The notes: generated by a model from the letters alone, not told the origin. Counted from the first letter of the stretch, positions 37,001 through 47,044 are shown. The stretch: DNA of 64,000 bases from Branchiostoma floridae (GCF_000003815.2 NC_049990.1:6136330-6200329), one strand, 5' to 3'. A program made the numbers and translations.

Positions 37001-40000
37001 TGAAATTGTTAATAAAACTTGGATTCAGTTGCATGTTGAGCTATTTTGTGCACACATGCAATATGTAATACCTATATTTATAGTGTTTTTTTTTCATTTG
37101 TTGCTTTATTCAACACTATTAATTTCTTGAGAAGGACATGTGCTTGTTCCATCGGCACTTTCACTTGCCCAGGACAATATTGGGCTAGTAGCCTTGTCCA
37201 ACCCTGGAGGTAATGATAATAATCATCTGGTGTATTTTGCAAGCCAGTAGGTACCCAAATTATGAGTAATGAGGCTGTTTACGTGGTCGAGGCACCTCCT
37301 CGAGCACGGGACCCCCGTTTTACGTCCCTCCCGGAAAACGATTTCGTGAAAAGCTTCGTGAGGCTACAGCAATCCAAACGTCCTTGGTTGGGGGACTCCC
37401 ATCCAAGAACTGTCCAGACCCCACGTTGCTTAACTTCTGAGATCGCGGGATCGGGAGTACCAACGCTCCACGCGGCCGTAGCTTATTGATGTCTCAGAAA
37501 ATCTCACCTTTCTCCAGACAGCGGAGGTGCCCTCTGTGTTGACCTTGTACATCTGTATTCCCAGGTCTTTCACTAGTTTCAGCATGTGGTTCTGGGTGGG
37601 ACCGATGTAGGCTCCACCCACATCAACATACCCAAACCCTGGGCCCTGCAGTTCAACAGGAACCAGACAGAGGGGGTAAGATTAAACAGTTAACCTTAAC
37701 CGTACATCTCCGTACATCAGTCTGTATTCCCAGCTCCTACCAAGGACGTTCTATCAGAAGGCTTCTGAGTGATAGAACGTCCTTGTACCAATGTAGGCTT
37801 CGCCCACATCAACATAACCAAACCCTGGGCCCTGCAGTTCAACAGGAAGCAGACAGAGGGGGTAAGATTACATTAAACATTGTTGTGGGGACTGGGATTA
37901 TATAGCAAGGTGTCTCAGGGTAATCTCCAGAGCTGGCCAAGGAGTACAGCTGGCAAAAGTGAGTCATCACGCCAGTAGCCAAATGCACTCCTAGGCCGGC
38001 TTCACTCCTCTGGCAGCTTTCGATATATGTACTATCTTATGCTACTGTAGGATCTGCTTGGAGATTAGGGTGAGGGTTAAGTTTTAAAATGTGGCATTGA
38101 AAAATACAGATTTCTTTCAACAACCAACAAGGAATTCAAAGACTGTGCAACTTTTTTTTCCAAAGATGAATTACAACAACTCTAGAGTAAGAAAAAGATA
38201 CAAACAACAAACATCAGAGCTAGAAGACCATAATACATACTCCTTTTGGTGGGGAGGCTGACAGAATGCATATAAGGAAAAAGTCACAATTTTCCCCACC
38301 AACCTTTGCTTGGAGAGTACATAATACGTAGCCATACCTTGATAGTGTGGGTGCGTCCGCCAACGCGATCCCGTGCTTCCAACACAATGGCTTCCACACC
38401 ATGCTCGTTCAAGACTTTTGCAGCGCTGAGGCCTTAAGAATGACACATACAATTTATCTTAAATCATCAATCATTAATATCAATGATGTGTGCATATTTG
38501 TGATATAGATCATGAAAGTGAATAAAAGTGGCCACTATGGACAGGTGGCCCCTCTGTAGAGGTGGCCCCTAATACAGGTTTGACTGTAAAAAACTTTCTC
38601 TGCAAGAACATGTTTTGCCACTTCCACGGAAGCAGAGCATCCTCTATAAATCATAATCCACCTCTTGGGAGGGAGTTCCACACTGAGAGCTTCTTTTCTA
38701 GAACTACATCGTTATGAAATATTAGCTTCTACGGGCTTGCTTCCCTGTGGGGTACAATCTGAAACTTTTCAAGGGTTAACAGACATCTTTCTTCTCAATA
38801 CAGTATTATAACCCAAAACGCTTGAGTGGCTCCATGAGCCTTGTTTTGCGGTGAATTCTAAGTAAATAATTTTAAAAAAGCCCACTGTTAACCTTTAATA
38901 CACATCTATCACCCTGCATACAAAATGAATAGTCCCCTTTCTGAAAGCTTTTCCAGGTTTCATCTCACATGACCTGTTTAAGTTTGAATGTAAACAAGAT
39001 TAGAATTCCTAACATGTACATGTGGTCTTTTTGTTAGAACTTTGCTTCTTAGCTTCACACAGATGCTACTTTATTTGAGTTGTTGAGTTTGTAGCATGAT
39101 AAAAATCAAGATGTGGTGGTTTTGAAACAATAGTAACATCACAATAGAAATGTTTGCTGGTGCCTGTGACCATCAGAGCGTTGATATTGTTTACACAATC
39201 TCTCCCTGGCTGGGGTTAATGACCCTCTCTGCACTTTGTCACGCCGCTAGGAGTGCGATTTAGTTAATCTCCAAGCAGATCCTATGGTAGCATAACATAG
39301 TGTGAAAACCTGCCAGAGGAGTGAAGCCTGGGTCGGCTTCACTTCTCTGGCAGCTTTTGGTTCTATCTTATGCTACCATAGGATCTGCTTGGAGATTACG
39401 ATACAGTCAGGCACAAGTGACTATGAAAACTGTAAAAGAATTTTCTAAAGCAATTAATGACAGAATGGCTAGAACTATAGGGGGAGGCTACCAAGGCCAT
39501 GTCTGTATTCTACATCTTGATAGCAGCCCTGAGTACTTTAACGGCCCCTTGGCATTCTGTAAATGCAGAAACTTTCACGTTGGTTTAATGTTCGTGGTTT
39601 TCGCAGTGGCTGTCTCACCGCAAACTTAAAACCACCGCGAATATTTTTCCATGGCAGCTGTAAGAGACCAAAGTGCATGGTGCTACAGCGAATTTAAAAC
39701 CAGCGCGAAAAGTCGTTTTTCCCGCTAACGCTAATTAAATCCCCGCAAACGTAAATGCATTTACAGTAACACACCAGCCAGGTCAGCTGGATAAACAAAC
39801 CTTTGCTCCCAAATTACTGTGACTCAGACACAACAAAAGTATTCATATGACTACTATGTGAGCTGAAGTTTAAACAGAGTGACTTTTGGCATAGAAGCAA
39901 ACGCTAATGTACTATTTTTACTATTGTCGGTCAGTCTAGCACTATAACGTTACAAACTATGATAATGCTATAGGGAGGAGAAGCTTTGAAAAAGAAAATG

Positions 40001-40453
40001 AATACATTTTCAATGGAAGATTTTATTACCCCATGTCTTACAAGTAATGTTATAGTGTTCAATCTATGCAAACAACAAGCACGGTAGGGTATCGAAAAAT
40101 TGGTTTTCAGAAGAAAAAAATTTGGAAAATTCAAACCTGAAAAAAGAAAGAGCTTTCATTTGCGATTACGTAACCTACATTTACGTCAACAATTTCTTGA
40201 CATTCATGAATGAACAGCAAAATCATAACGTTACTGATATTTTTGGTTCTTGACATTTAGGAACGCTTACAAAATGCTGGGCTTTCCACTTTCCTCATGC
40301 CAGCAACCCCACCCCCTCGTATTGCTGCAACAAGAAACCAAAACACTGACCTACTTCCATAAACCATGCAATTTCCTCGAAGAAGAATATTTTCTTACCG
40401 CTCAAACCTGCTCCGACGATCAGAACCTGCGTTTTTGTTCCCCCTGTCGCCAT
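28098..40453 (-). CDS. MAO: Monoamine oxidase (FAD-dependent, outer mitochondrial membrane)
   Basis: Oxidative deamination of monoamines. Sixteen coding exons (high to low): 40399-40453, 38338-38432, 37508-37645, 36895-36999, 36302-36393, 35698-35801, 34236-34273, 33040-33188, 32123-32282, 31566-31662, 31181-31234, 30626-30683, 29721-29818, 29125-29236, 28835-28897, 28098-28235. Together about 518 aa, the family length. Residues 10-19 [10 protein letters not shown] are the FAD Rossmann motif and [10 protein letters not shown] follows; SGGCYTT holds the covalent-FAD Cys (about 400); [14 protein letters not shown] gives the second aromatic-cage Tyr; residues 494-516 form a C-terminal membrane anchor. 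The start ATG (40,453) has a strong AAAATGG context. All junction phases agree except exon 8, which is 149 rather than 150 nt (one base short, near 33,098). Introns are full of MITEs and SINEs. Confidence 0.95.
28300..28437 (-). mobile_element. tRNA-derived SINE in the last MAO intron
   Basis: The minus strand carries box B GGTTCAATCCC; the body shares AGTCAGGTACCCATTTT with 23,135-23,350. Confidence 0.6.
29897..30087. mobile_element. Foldback MITE in MAO intron
   Basis: Arms TTTTAAGGGGGG..TTTTCAACG..TCTCTTTTGGCGGGAAAGGG pair with the inverse ending CCACCCCCTTAAA. It lies 79 bases from exon 13. Confidence 0.7.
30235..30445. mobile_element. GCGGTGG-family MITE, complete copy
   Basis: Bounded by ACTGTAAATGCA and TGCATTTACAGT (perfect 11-12 bp termini), 211 bp, in a MAO intron. 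Confidence 0.85.
31088..31149. mobile_element. CACCTTTATCC-family MITE, right end only
   Basis: AACAACGGATATAGGTTACC and GGATAAAGGTGAACT; the left arm is missing. Confidence 0.65.
31747..31820 (+). mobile_element. Non-LTR retrotransposon 3' tail
   Basis: TTGTGACCTGTACTTAGCCC, CAATAAAGG and short ATCA repeats, like the tails at 6600 and 45,433. Confidence 0.6.
32636..32741. mobile_element. Hairpin MITE, TAGCCTGG family
   Basis: Arms TAGCCGGGTATCCAGCC and GGCTGGATACCAGGCTA; more diverged inside than the copies at 21,083 and 22,060. Confidence 0.7.
33355..33560. repeat. Segment duplicated at 34,818-35,175
   Basis: CTTAAGTACTAGAGGACCAG through GGCTGGGTTTGCTTTATGC occurs in both places in direct orientation, flanking MAO exon 7. 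This copy lacks the MITE found in the other, so it is a paralogous empty site. Confidence 0.85.
33609..33837. mobile_element. CACCTTTATCC-family MITE, copy 3
   Basis: Starts AACGCTAGATTACCTTTATCC (first base diverged) and ends GGTGAAGTAGCGTT; inner arms carry GATATCAAGTC and its inverse. Confidence 0.75.
34913..35082. mobile_element. CACCTTTATCC-family MITE, copy 4, with empty-site proof
   Basis: Inserted in the second copy of the intron duplication. The empty copy reads GGTGTACTGGCAG at 33,449; the filled one reads GGTGTA / element / TACTGGCAG. This gives a TA target duplication, as for Tc1/mariner-type elements. The element is 170 bp with ATGCTAGCTCACC ends. Confidence 0.85.
36070..36183 (+). 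mobile_element. Retrotransposon-like 3' tail
   Basis: GTACAGGGCACACCTGAAAA, CTGTATAAAGAAAACAG and AAATAAATAAATAAA resemble the 3' end of an RTE-like non-LTR element. Confidence 0.45.
36415..36765. repeat. (GAGT)n array in MAO intron
   Basis: Imperfect GAGT tetranucleotide array of about 350 bp with higher-order units of about 60 bp (GAGTAAATGAGTGAG...GGGAGTGAGTAAATG). It starts about 20 bases beyond MAO exon 5. Frames across it (THSLTHS) are not genes. Confidence 0.9.
37268..37490 (-). mobile_element. 5S rRNA-derived SINE
   Basis: The minus strand from about 37,487 reads TACGGCCGCG, GATCTCAGAAGTTAAGCA and TCTTGGATGGGAG in the order and spacing of 5S rRNA. These include its internal promoter (box A, C box). 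The 3' part diverges from 5S and a body of about 100 bp follows. This is the architecture of a 5S-headed (SINE3-type) element; it lies in a MAO intron. Confidence 0.7.
37785..37872 (-). pseudogene. Partial duplicate of MAO exon 3 and its acceptor
   Basis: Near-identical to 37,595-37,683 (GGGCCCTGCAGTTCAACAGG shared). It encodes the first 15 residues of exon 3 with one change (VGGAYIG becomes VGEAYIG), then stops matching at a 45-bp hairpin (CAAGGACGTTCTATCA and inverse) that separates it from the real exon. Confidence 0.8.
37921..38067. mobile_element. TAATCTCCA-family MITE
   Basis: Ends TAATCTCCAGAGC and GATCTGCTTGGAGATTA; the core has GGCTTCACTCCTCTGGCAGC as in 39,265-39,398. Confidence 0.7.
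39265..39398. mobile_element. TAATCTCCA-family hairpin MITE
   Basis: TAATCTCCAAGCAGATCCTA and a perfect inverse at the right; 134 bp in MAO intron 1. Confidence 0.85.
39556..39767. mobile_element. GCGGTGG-family MITE
   Basis: Ends CTGTAAATGCA and TGCATTTACAGT, 212 bp, in MAO intron 1. Confidence 0.8.
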
Positions 40454-40755
40454 TTTCCACCCGTACGAAGGATTTTGGGATGCTTGGAGCAAGGAGGTTG
40501 CTTGGAGAATGTAGAATAGCAGAAGATTGCTGCGACAGGTCCGGCGAACGTGTGATGTTGCCGTCGGCGGTAAGTGTGTGTGGTAAGCTGTGTAGGGTCA
40601 AGGCGGGGCAAAGGTGAAACAGTCGGGACCGTTCGTTTTTGGTACCCAGCTCTCTCCGAAACATTATGATTGCGTTTTCTCAGGAAAAATCGCTAGGTGG
40701 CAGTTTTGAAGCGTATCACATTTCACACGTTCTCGATAGAATTGAGCACTTGCGT
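40454..40755 (-). promoter_or_regulatory. 5' flank of the MAO gene
   Basis: The sequence just upstream of the start codon is GC-richer than its surroundings. I see no TATA box; the transcription start cannot be fixed from sequence. Confidence 0.35.
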
Positions 40756-40862
40756 GGCGCCCTGTCACCGATATTGTGCCCTTGGGAAAGGCACTTAACA
40801 CGACTTTCCTCACTTCACTCAAGTGAAAAATGCAAGTTGAAGTTGGTTGCCTCAGAATAAGA
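40756..40862 (+). mobile_element. SINE fragment
   Basis: CACCGATATTGTGCCCTTGG and GGCACTTAACACGAC are the reverse complement of the tail of the SINE family at 8440 and 23,135. Confidence 0.5.
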
Positions 40863-41039
40863 AGAAAGAAGCACTTGTACTTGCACTACTAAGGTCACAT
40901 GACTTAATTTCATGGATGATTTCCACGCGAGCATTCATTTTCGCTTGTTCCAAAAAAAAAGAAGAAAAAAAGTATGGTTTCTTTAAGAACTAGAGTTCGG
41001 CGACCTCATACCTCCATAAAATATTTACAGCTTTTATTG

Positions 41040-41690
41040 ATTTAATGCAAATGACTTACACATTAACATGATTTATGCATAGTGTTGTTCATCATTGACT
41101 AACGTACAGTACACATGTCACAAGTATAAAATTTCCATCATTAATCAGTAAGCGGTTTTGCATTTTTGCATCAATTATGCAAATGGTATTCTCATTTGCA
41201 TATTTGATATCTTCTGATTTTCCACCTATCATAATTTACATTTATTACATTTATTGAAGTCCAGTTAATGAAAACAACGGAATTATATAATGTCCTCATT
41301 TTTTATGCAAATTAAGTCCTACTTTGCATAACATGTATATCATTATAAGCATTATGTTAATTCGTCGACCCTTTCTGCAGTTATCCTCTTTGGAATGTGT
41401 TGACAAAAACGCCCCTGCAGTTCTAACATTAAATGTTAGGGGGCTGAAACTTGCTCCACTTTGTCATGACACTGATAGCTATCTACCACCCAAATTTCAA
41501 GACCATATCATGTCTGGGACAAGCGATACATTGAAAAAACTGCTATGATAGAATATTATCACTAGTTATGCAAATGTACTCCTATTTTAAATAATTTGTA
41601 TCTTATCTTGTACAACATTGTCTAAGGTACCTAAATACCAAAAATCATGAAAATCCGTTGTTCCCGTCTTGAGTTATCGTCTTCAGATTA
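41040..41690. repeat. Octamer-rich repeat sequence
   Basis: At least six copies of ATGCAAAT or its inverse in about 550 bp, often in inverted pairs; related to the tandem array at 43,130-43,740. Confidence 0.6.
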
Positions 41691-42035
41691 GTTTCTGACA
41701 AAAATGCCCCTGCTATCCCAAAACTAGCCGCTAGGTGGCCCAAACTTATGTCAGTTATTTCTTAGCACAAGAGCTCTCTAATACTAAAAAATCGTGACCA
41801 TAGCGTGTTCAGAACACGAGATAGCAAAACCAAAATTTGCGCTGCAGTACCAAGGGAAGCCGCTAGGGGACCCAAAATCTAATCATTTCCAGCCTTCATC
41901 ACACCCCACCAACACACTAAGTATGAGACCAATCCACCCAGCCGTTCTTGAGTTATCTTGTTTACACACAAACACACACACAGACAAATAGACAAACGCT
42001 ACTGAAAATATAACCTCCATGACATTTCATGGAGG
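41691..42035 (+). mobile_element. Dispersed element with ACCTCC/GGAGGT hairpin end
   Basis: Contains GCCGCTAGGGGACCC, ACCAATCCACCCAGC..TGAGTTAT, an ACACACAGACA stretch and the terminal hairpin ATAACCTCCATG..CATGGAGGTAATTA. Related copies: 43,740-44,112, 52,590-52,825 and inverted at 55,705-56,030. Confidence 0.6.
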
Positions 42036-42054
42036 TAATTACATAGAAAGTAGA

Positions 42055-42290
42055 TGCCCTCATTTTAGACACATGAGTAGCACTGACAAGTTTATATTCC
42101 TCATGCGTTTTGACAAACCAACCATAGCTAAACCCATACAGTCCTACATTACCAAGAAGCGAGAAGAAGCCGAACCTCTGAATTAGACAAGATTTGTGAT
42201 ACTTTTTGACTTGTTGTGACATGTACTCAGCACGGTTGGGCAAAACTGTACAATAAGGGTCTTCATTCAATCAAAAGGCTAAAATTGACA
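42055..42290 (+). mobile_element. Non-LTR retrotransposon 3' end
   Basis: Encodes SSTDKFIFLMRFDKPTIAKP-like tail, then TTGTGACATGTACTCAGC and CAATAAGGG. Almost identical to 45,270-45,505. Confidence 0.7.
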
Positions 42291-42296
42291 CCACAG

Positions 42297-42677
42297 NNNN
42301 NNNNNNNNNNNNNNNNNNNNNNNNNNNNNNNNNNNNNNNNNNNNNNNNNNNNNNNNNNNNNNNNNNNNNNNNNNNNNNNNNNNNNNNNNNNNNNNNNNNN
42401 NNNNNNNNNNNNNNNNNNNNNNNNNNNNNNNNNNNNNNNNNNNNNNNNNNNNNNNNNNNNNNNNNNNNNNNNNNNNNNNNNNNNNNNNNNNNNNNNNNNN
42501 NNNNNNNNNNNNNNNNNNNNNNNNNNNNNNNNNNNNNNNNNNNNNNNNNNNNNNNNNNNNNNNNNNNNNNNNNNNNNNNNNNNNNNNNNNNNNNNNNNNN
42601 NNNNNNNNNNNNNNNNNNNNNNNNNNNNNNNNNNNNNNNNNNNNNNNNNNNNNNNNNNNNNNNNNNNNNNNNNNNNN
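42297..42677. other. Assembly gap, 381 N
   Basis: Both flanks match the direct duplicate: the left flank ends as at 45,520 and the right flank starts as at 45,902. The interval between those points is exactly 381 bases. Confidence 0.95.
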
Positions 42678-43129
42678 TGCTTTTCATTACTAAGGTGCAG
42701 CTTTGAATGCAAAAAAATAAAGAATTGATACCACCCCTTCCCTAAGGCAGTTCTGCCTCATGTTTACTATAGATGGAATGTTATATAATTACCTAGAGTT
42801 CCACGAACACATACCTTTGCCAAATAAACCAGGTCTGTTATGTAGAATGTGTTACTCATTACATTTTATTTTATATGCCTGGAGTTGGTTCCCATTGCTC
42901 ATACAAATTAGATCCCTATTTACATAATAATATTAAATTGTATCAAGCATCACTTAAGTTATCAGCATACCAAAAATCATGATGATACTTTCATCCTTCT
43001 TGAAACCGGCTCCTGCAGTTCAAGGAAAGAAGTTAGCGGAGCCAAACATACACCTCTTACTCTCTGCCATCTTTTTCAGTTACATATGTGACAAATTTGA
43101 AAGTCCTATCACTGAATGCAGTTGATTTA

Positions 43130-43740
43130 TCAACTTCTGTCATTAATTATGCAAATTAACTGTTAATTTGCATAGCTAGTATCTCATTGTGTAAGTTTTT
43201 ACTTAGGCTATCTACATACCAAAAATCATGACGATCCGTCAACACGTTCATATTTTCCCATTAATTATGCAAATGAGATCATCATCTGCATAATTAATAA
43301 TGTATTGATATTTCTTTCTTTCTCAGCTACAAATGTGACAAGTTTAAAATTCCTATAAAGGAATGCAGTGGATTTACAAACTTTCCTCATTAATTATGCA
43401 AATTAGCTGTCGATTTGCATAATTATAATTCCATCATGTAAGTCTTCCCTTCGGCTATCTACAGACCAAAAATCATGACGATTCGTCAACACGTTCATAT
43501 TTTCTCATCAATTATGCAAATGAGGCCGTCATTTGCATAATTAATATGCATTGATATTTCTCTCTTTCTCATCTATATATGTGACAAGTTTGAAAGTCCT
43601 ATCGTGAAATGCAGTGGAGTTATAAACTTTCCTCATTAATTATGCAAATTAGTTGCTGATTTGCATAATCAGTATTCCATTATGTACATTGTTACCTGGG
43701 CTATCTACATACCAAAAATCATGACGATCCATCAACACGT
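43130..43740. repeat. Tandem repeat, about 240-bp unit, with octamer pairs
   Basis: About two and a half units, each with AATCATGACGATCCGTCAAC, then CATTAATTATGCAAAT and its inverse, then ATGTGACAAGTTTGAAA. Each unit brings two inverted ATGCAAAT/ATTTGCAT pairs. Confidence 0.75.
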
Positions 43741-44112
43741 TCTCCAGTTATTCTCGTCCAAAGTTTGAAAGGAAATCGGTGACTGCAGTTCCAAACAAGC
43801 CGCTAGGGGGTCCAAACTTACGGCACTTACTCTCTGCCCCAAGGGCTATCTACCACTAAAAAATCATAACCACAGCATGTCCAGAACACGAGATATCAAA
43901 AATTGAGGTTCTGCTGCAGTACCTTAGCAAGCCGCTAGGGGGCCCATTATCGAACTTGACCTTCGTTTTCCCGACCCCTACCCACCTACCAAATATAATC
44001 GGGATACATCAAAGGCTTCCTGAGTTATGCTGTTAACAGACACACAGACACACACACAGACAGACTCACAAGCCTAAAACATAACCTTAGCCATTCTGGC
44101 AAAGGTAATTAA
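43741..44112 (+). mobile_element. Element with CCGCTAGGGGG and GGTAATTA end
   Basis: Two CAAGCCGCTAGGGGG blocks, a CAGACACACACACAGAC stretch and the terminal ATAACCTTAGCC..GGCAAAGGTAATTA. Same family as 41,691-42,035. Confidence 0.6.
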
Positions 44113-44117
44113 TTGTA

Positions 44118-44360
44118 TACTCCCAAATAATGTAGGTAAGGCCCATCCTTTGTGATGTCAGGTAGGTCAATGAACCTTCGTCAAATGTTGTCCATATGCG
44201 AACATCTACCAGACTTCAGACTGACAGAAACTAAACGTAGCACATGTATTGGTTATCAAAAGACTAAAAACTGCTTCTCTCAGTCCATTAAAATGAGTAA
44301 AGTGAAATTTCTGATCTAAAATGTAAGGGTAGAATGTTCACAACTTGGCCGGCAAGTACC
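44118..44360. repeat. Duplicated block, copy 1 of 3
   Basis: CTCCCAAATAATGTAGGTAA to TTGGCCGGCAAGTACCTCC recurs at 46,018-46,290 and in part at 46,474-46,660. Confidence 0.85.
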
Positions 44361-44859
44361 TCCATTAATAATATGGCTTAAAGTATTAAAAAAACCTGCA
44401 ACTTTGCAACATGAGCTAAAATTGAGTATAAAGGATTATAAAAATGTTGGTGTCTTGTCAGGTGTGCCCAGAAGTTTGCTTTTCATCAAAAGACTGAAAT
44501 TGTTACTCTCAGTACATGACAATTAAGCTTTGTCTTGTTTACATATAAAATATAGACACTCTCTGTCTCTGATGCGGGTTGTCTACACATGTGCCTTGAC
44601 TGGTGCTGCTCGTATTTGCCTGTTGCACAGAGCCACCGTGATTGTCCCAGACGAGCGAAAAAAGAAATTTACATTATCATGGTGTTATAACCATCCATCC
44701 ATAAACAGAGACTAATCACTTACCAGATCATTTTGACAATCGTCCCTTGACAGCATTTTGCAGTTCGAGACAGAGAAAAATAGAAAGCATCACTGGATTG
44801 TCCTTTACCAACAGAGAACAGGATACCCATGCGCTTTGGATACCCAATTACTTGACATA
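44361..44859. other. No feature recognised
   Basis: AT-rich non-coding sequence between the duplicated block and the next MITE. Confidence 0.4.
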
Positions 44860-45088
44860 TAACACGTTGGTTCACCTTTATTCGCAGGGTAACCTTTCTC
44901 CGTTGTATTTAACACCAGGGTATTTCGGGCTGTCAAGTCGACGGACAGTGGTCTCAAATTTATATCTAAAAAAAATGCAATTTGAAACCTTGCACCTTCC
45001 ATCAACATGATATCCCTAATAGCTAAATATCCTGTTTTTAGGTACAACGGATACAGAATACCACACAAATAAAGGTGAGCAAGCGTTA
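44860..45088. mobile_element. CACCTTTATCC-family MITE, diverged copy
   Basis: TAACACGTTGGTTCACCTTT at the left, AAAGGTGAGCAAGCGTTA at the right; inner GTCGACGGACAG block. Confidence 0.65.
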
Positions 45089-45229
45089 CATATCGGAATC
45101 GATAAGGTCGAGATTCGGTCATATAAACATACGGCAATTACAGACCAATGAAAAGCAGGAGACGCTGTAGTTGTTAGGTGTGTACAGAAGTTTGCTTCTT
45201 ATGAAGTGCACTTTACTGTTGATTGTGAC

Positions 45230-45505
45230 ATGTATGCCAATGATACTATCTAATTACAAAGAAAGTAGATTCCCTCATTTTAGACACATGAGTAGCACTG
45301 ACAAGTTTATATTCCTCATGCGTTTTGACAAACCAACCATAGCTAAACCCATACAGTCCTACATTTTCACCATTACCAAGAAGCGAGAAGAAGCCGAACC
45401 TCAGAATTAGACAAGATTTGTGATACTTTTTGACTTGTTGTGACATGTACTCAGCACGGTTGGGCAAATCTGTACAATAAGGGTCTTCATTCAATCAAAA
45501 GGCTA
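45230..45505 (+). mobile_element. Non-LTR retrotransposon 3' end, second copy
   Basis: Encodes DKFIFLMRFDKPTIAKP and TITKKREEAEPQN, a stop, then the CAATAAGGG tail. Confidence 0.7.
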
Positions 45506-46660
45506 AAATTGACACCACAGGAATTCCAGCCAGACAAAAGCTTAAAGGTGGCATAATTGCCTAGAGTAAGGTGCCATAATTGCCCCCCCCCCCCCGGCAT
45601 GATTGCGATGGATCTGTTATCTTGGGGCCAAAACAGTCCTCACCATGAGAAAAACAGACGAAGACATTAGCACGGACCATGAAATGACCAAAGCACTTCT
45701 GCCCCAACAATAGATGGCATCTTGGTTAGATACTCCCAACGAGTATCACATCAATCGTTTTGTCAGATAGAACAATGGAAGTCTGTCACATGTTGTCTAT
45801 GCGTGAACATCTGTGAATTCAAGTTGTGTTCCTAGACTTAGAAATATATTTGTAGCTTTGAAACACCCAACAATGCCTTAAGGTGTGTGTGTTGGTAACT
45901 TTGCTTTTCATTTACTTAAGGTGCAGCTTTGGAATGCAAAAAAAATAAAGAAATGATACCAACCCTTCCCTAAGGCAGTTCTGCCTCATGTTTACTATAG
46001 ATGGAATGTTAATTGTATACTCCCAAATAATGTAGGTAAGGCCCATCCTTTGTGGTTATGTAGGTCAATGAACCTTCGTCAAATGTTGTCCATATGAGAA
46101 CATCTGGGCCTTTAAGTTTTGTTTCCAGACTTCAGACTGACAGAAACTAAAAGTAGTACATGTATTGGTTATTAAAAGACTAAAAACTGCTTCTGTCAAT
46201 CCATTAAAATGAGTAAAGTGAAATTTCTGATCCAAAATGTAAGGGTAGAATGTTCACAACTTGGCCGGCAAGTACCTCCATTAATAATATTGTGACATGT
46301 ACTCAGCTCCGTTGGGAAAAACTGTACAATAAAGGTCTTCATTCAATCAAAAAGCTAAAATTGACACCACTGGAATTCCAGCCAGACAAAAGCTTAGGGT
46401 AAGGTGGCATAATTGCCTAGAGTAAGGTGCCATAATTGCCCCCCCCCCCGGCATGATTGCGATGGATCTGTTATACTCCCAAATAATGTAGGTAAGGCCC
46501 ATCCTTTGTGAACATCTGGGCCTTTAAGTTTTGTTTCCAGACTTCAGACTGACAGAAACTAAAAGTAGTACATGTAGTCGTTATCAAAAGACTAAAAACT
46601 GCTTCTCTCAGTCCATCAAAATGAGTAAAGTGAAATTTCTGATCCAAAATGTTAGATCAA
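45506..46660. repeat. Direct-repeat complex
   Basis: Holds a poly-C tract with GGCATGATTGCGATGGATCT twice (45,584 and 46,440), the tail GTACAATAAAGGTCTTCATT, and second and third copies of the 44,118 block. Confidence 0.75.
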
Positions 46661-46699
46661 AATTATGTATACTATGGACATGCTGACTTACTACTCATT

Positions 46700-46840
46700 T
46701 ACATAATTGCTGGATATAATAGCTTGAAGCTGGCTCTCCCAGTCGCATAGACAGAATAGCCGTGTGAGAGCGAGTCGTGCCCAGACCAACTCTGTCTCTT
46801 TTTGTCCATACGTCCGTAGCCGACAACCACTTCAACAAGG
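46700..46840 (+). promoter_or_regulatory. Candidate promoter and non-coding first exon
   Basis: TATA-like GGATATAATAG (about 46,713) is followed by a segment ending in the good donor TTCAACAAG/GTAAGAG at about 46,840. A spliced leader exon joining to the AG at 49,890 would serve the small secreted gene. Inferred only. Confidence 0.35.
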
Positions 46841-46878
46841 TAAGAGACTGCAAGTCGTGTAAAGTTGCACTAGTAGCT

Positions 46879-47044
46879 TAATCTCCAATCTTCCTGTGGT
46901 TTAGTACCATAAGCTGGGAAAGGAGTTTAGCCGGCAGAGGAGTTTTATTCCATTCGCGGGGGAATAAATCTCCTCTGCCATGCTAAACTCCTTCCCTAGC
47001 TTATGTTACTATCTTAAACCACTGCAAGATCTGCTTGGAGATTA
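46879..47044. mobile_element. TAATCTCCA-family hairpin MITE
   Basis: Ends TAATCTCCAATC and GATCTGCTTGGAGATTA; the central arms pair around GAATAAA..TTTATTC. Confidence 0.8.

Noticed and set aside
37370..37490. Functional 5S rRNA gene
   Set aside because: The 3' third departs from 5S and the ends do not pair; a SINE body continues.
40399..40492. Longer MAO N-terminus starting at 40,492
   Set aside because: The codon there is TTG, not ATG; the ATG at 40,453 has a strong context and gives the expected length.
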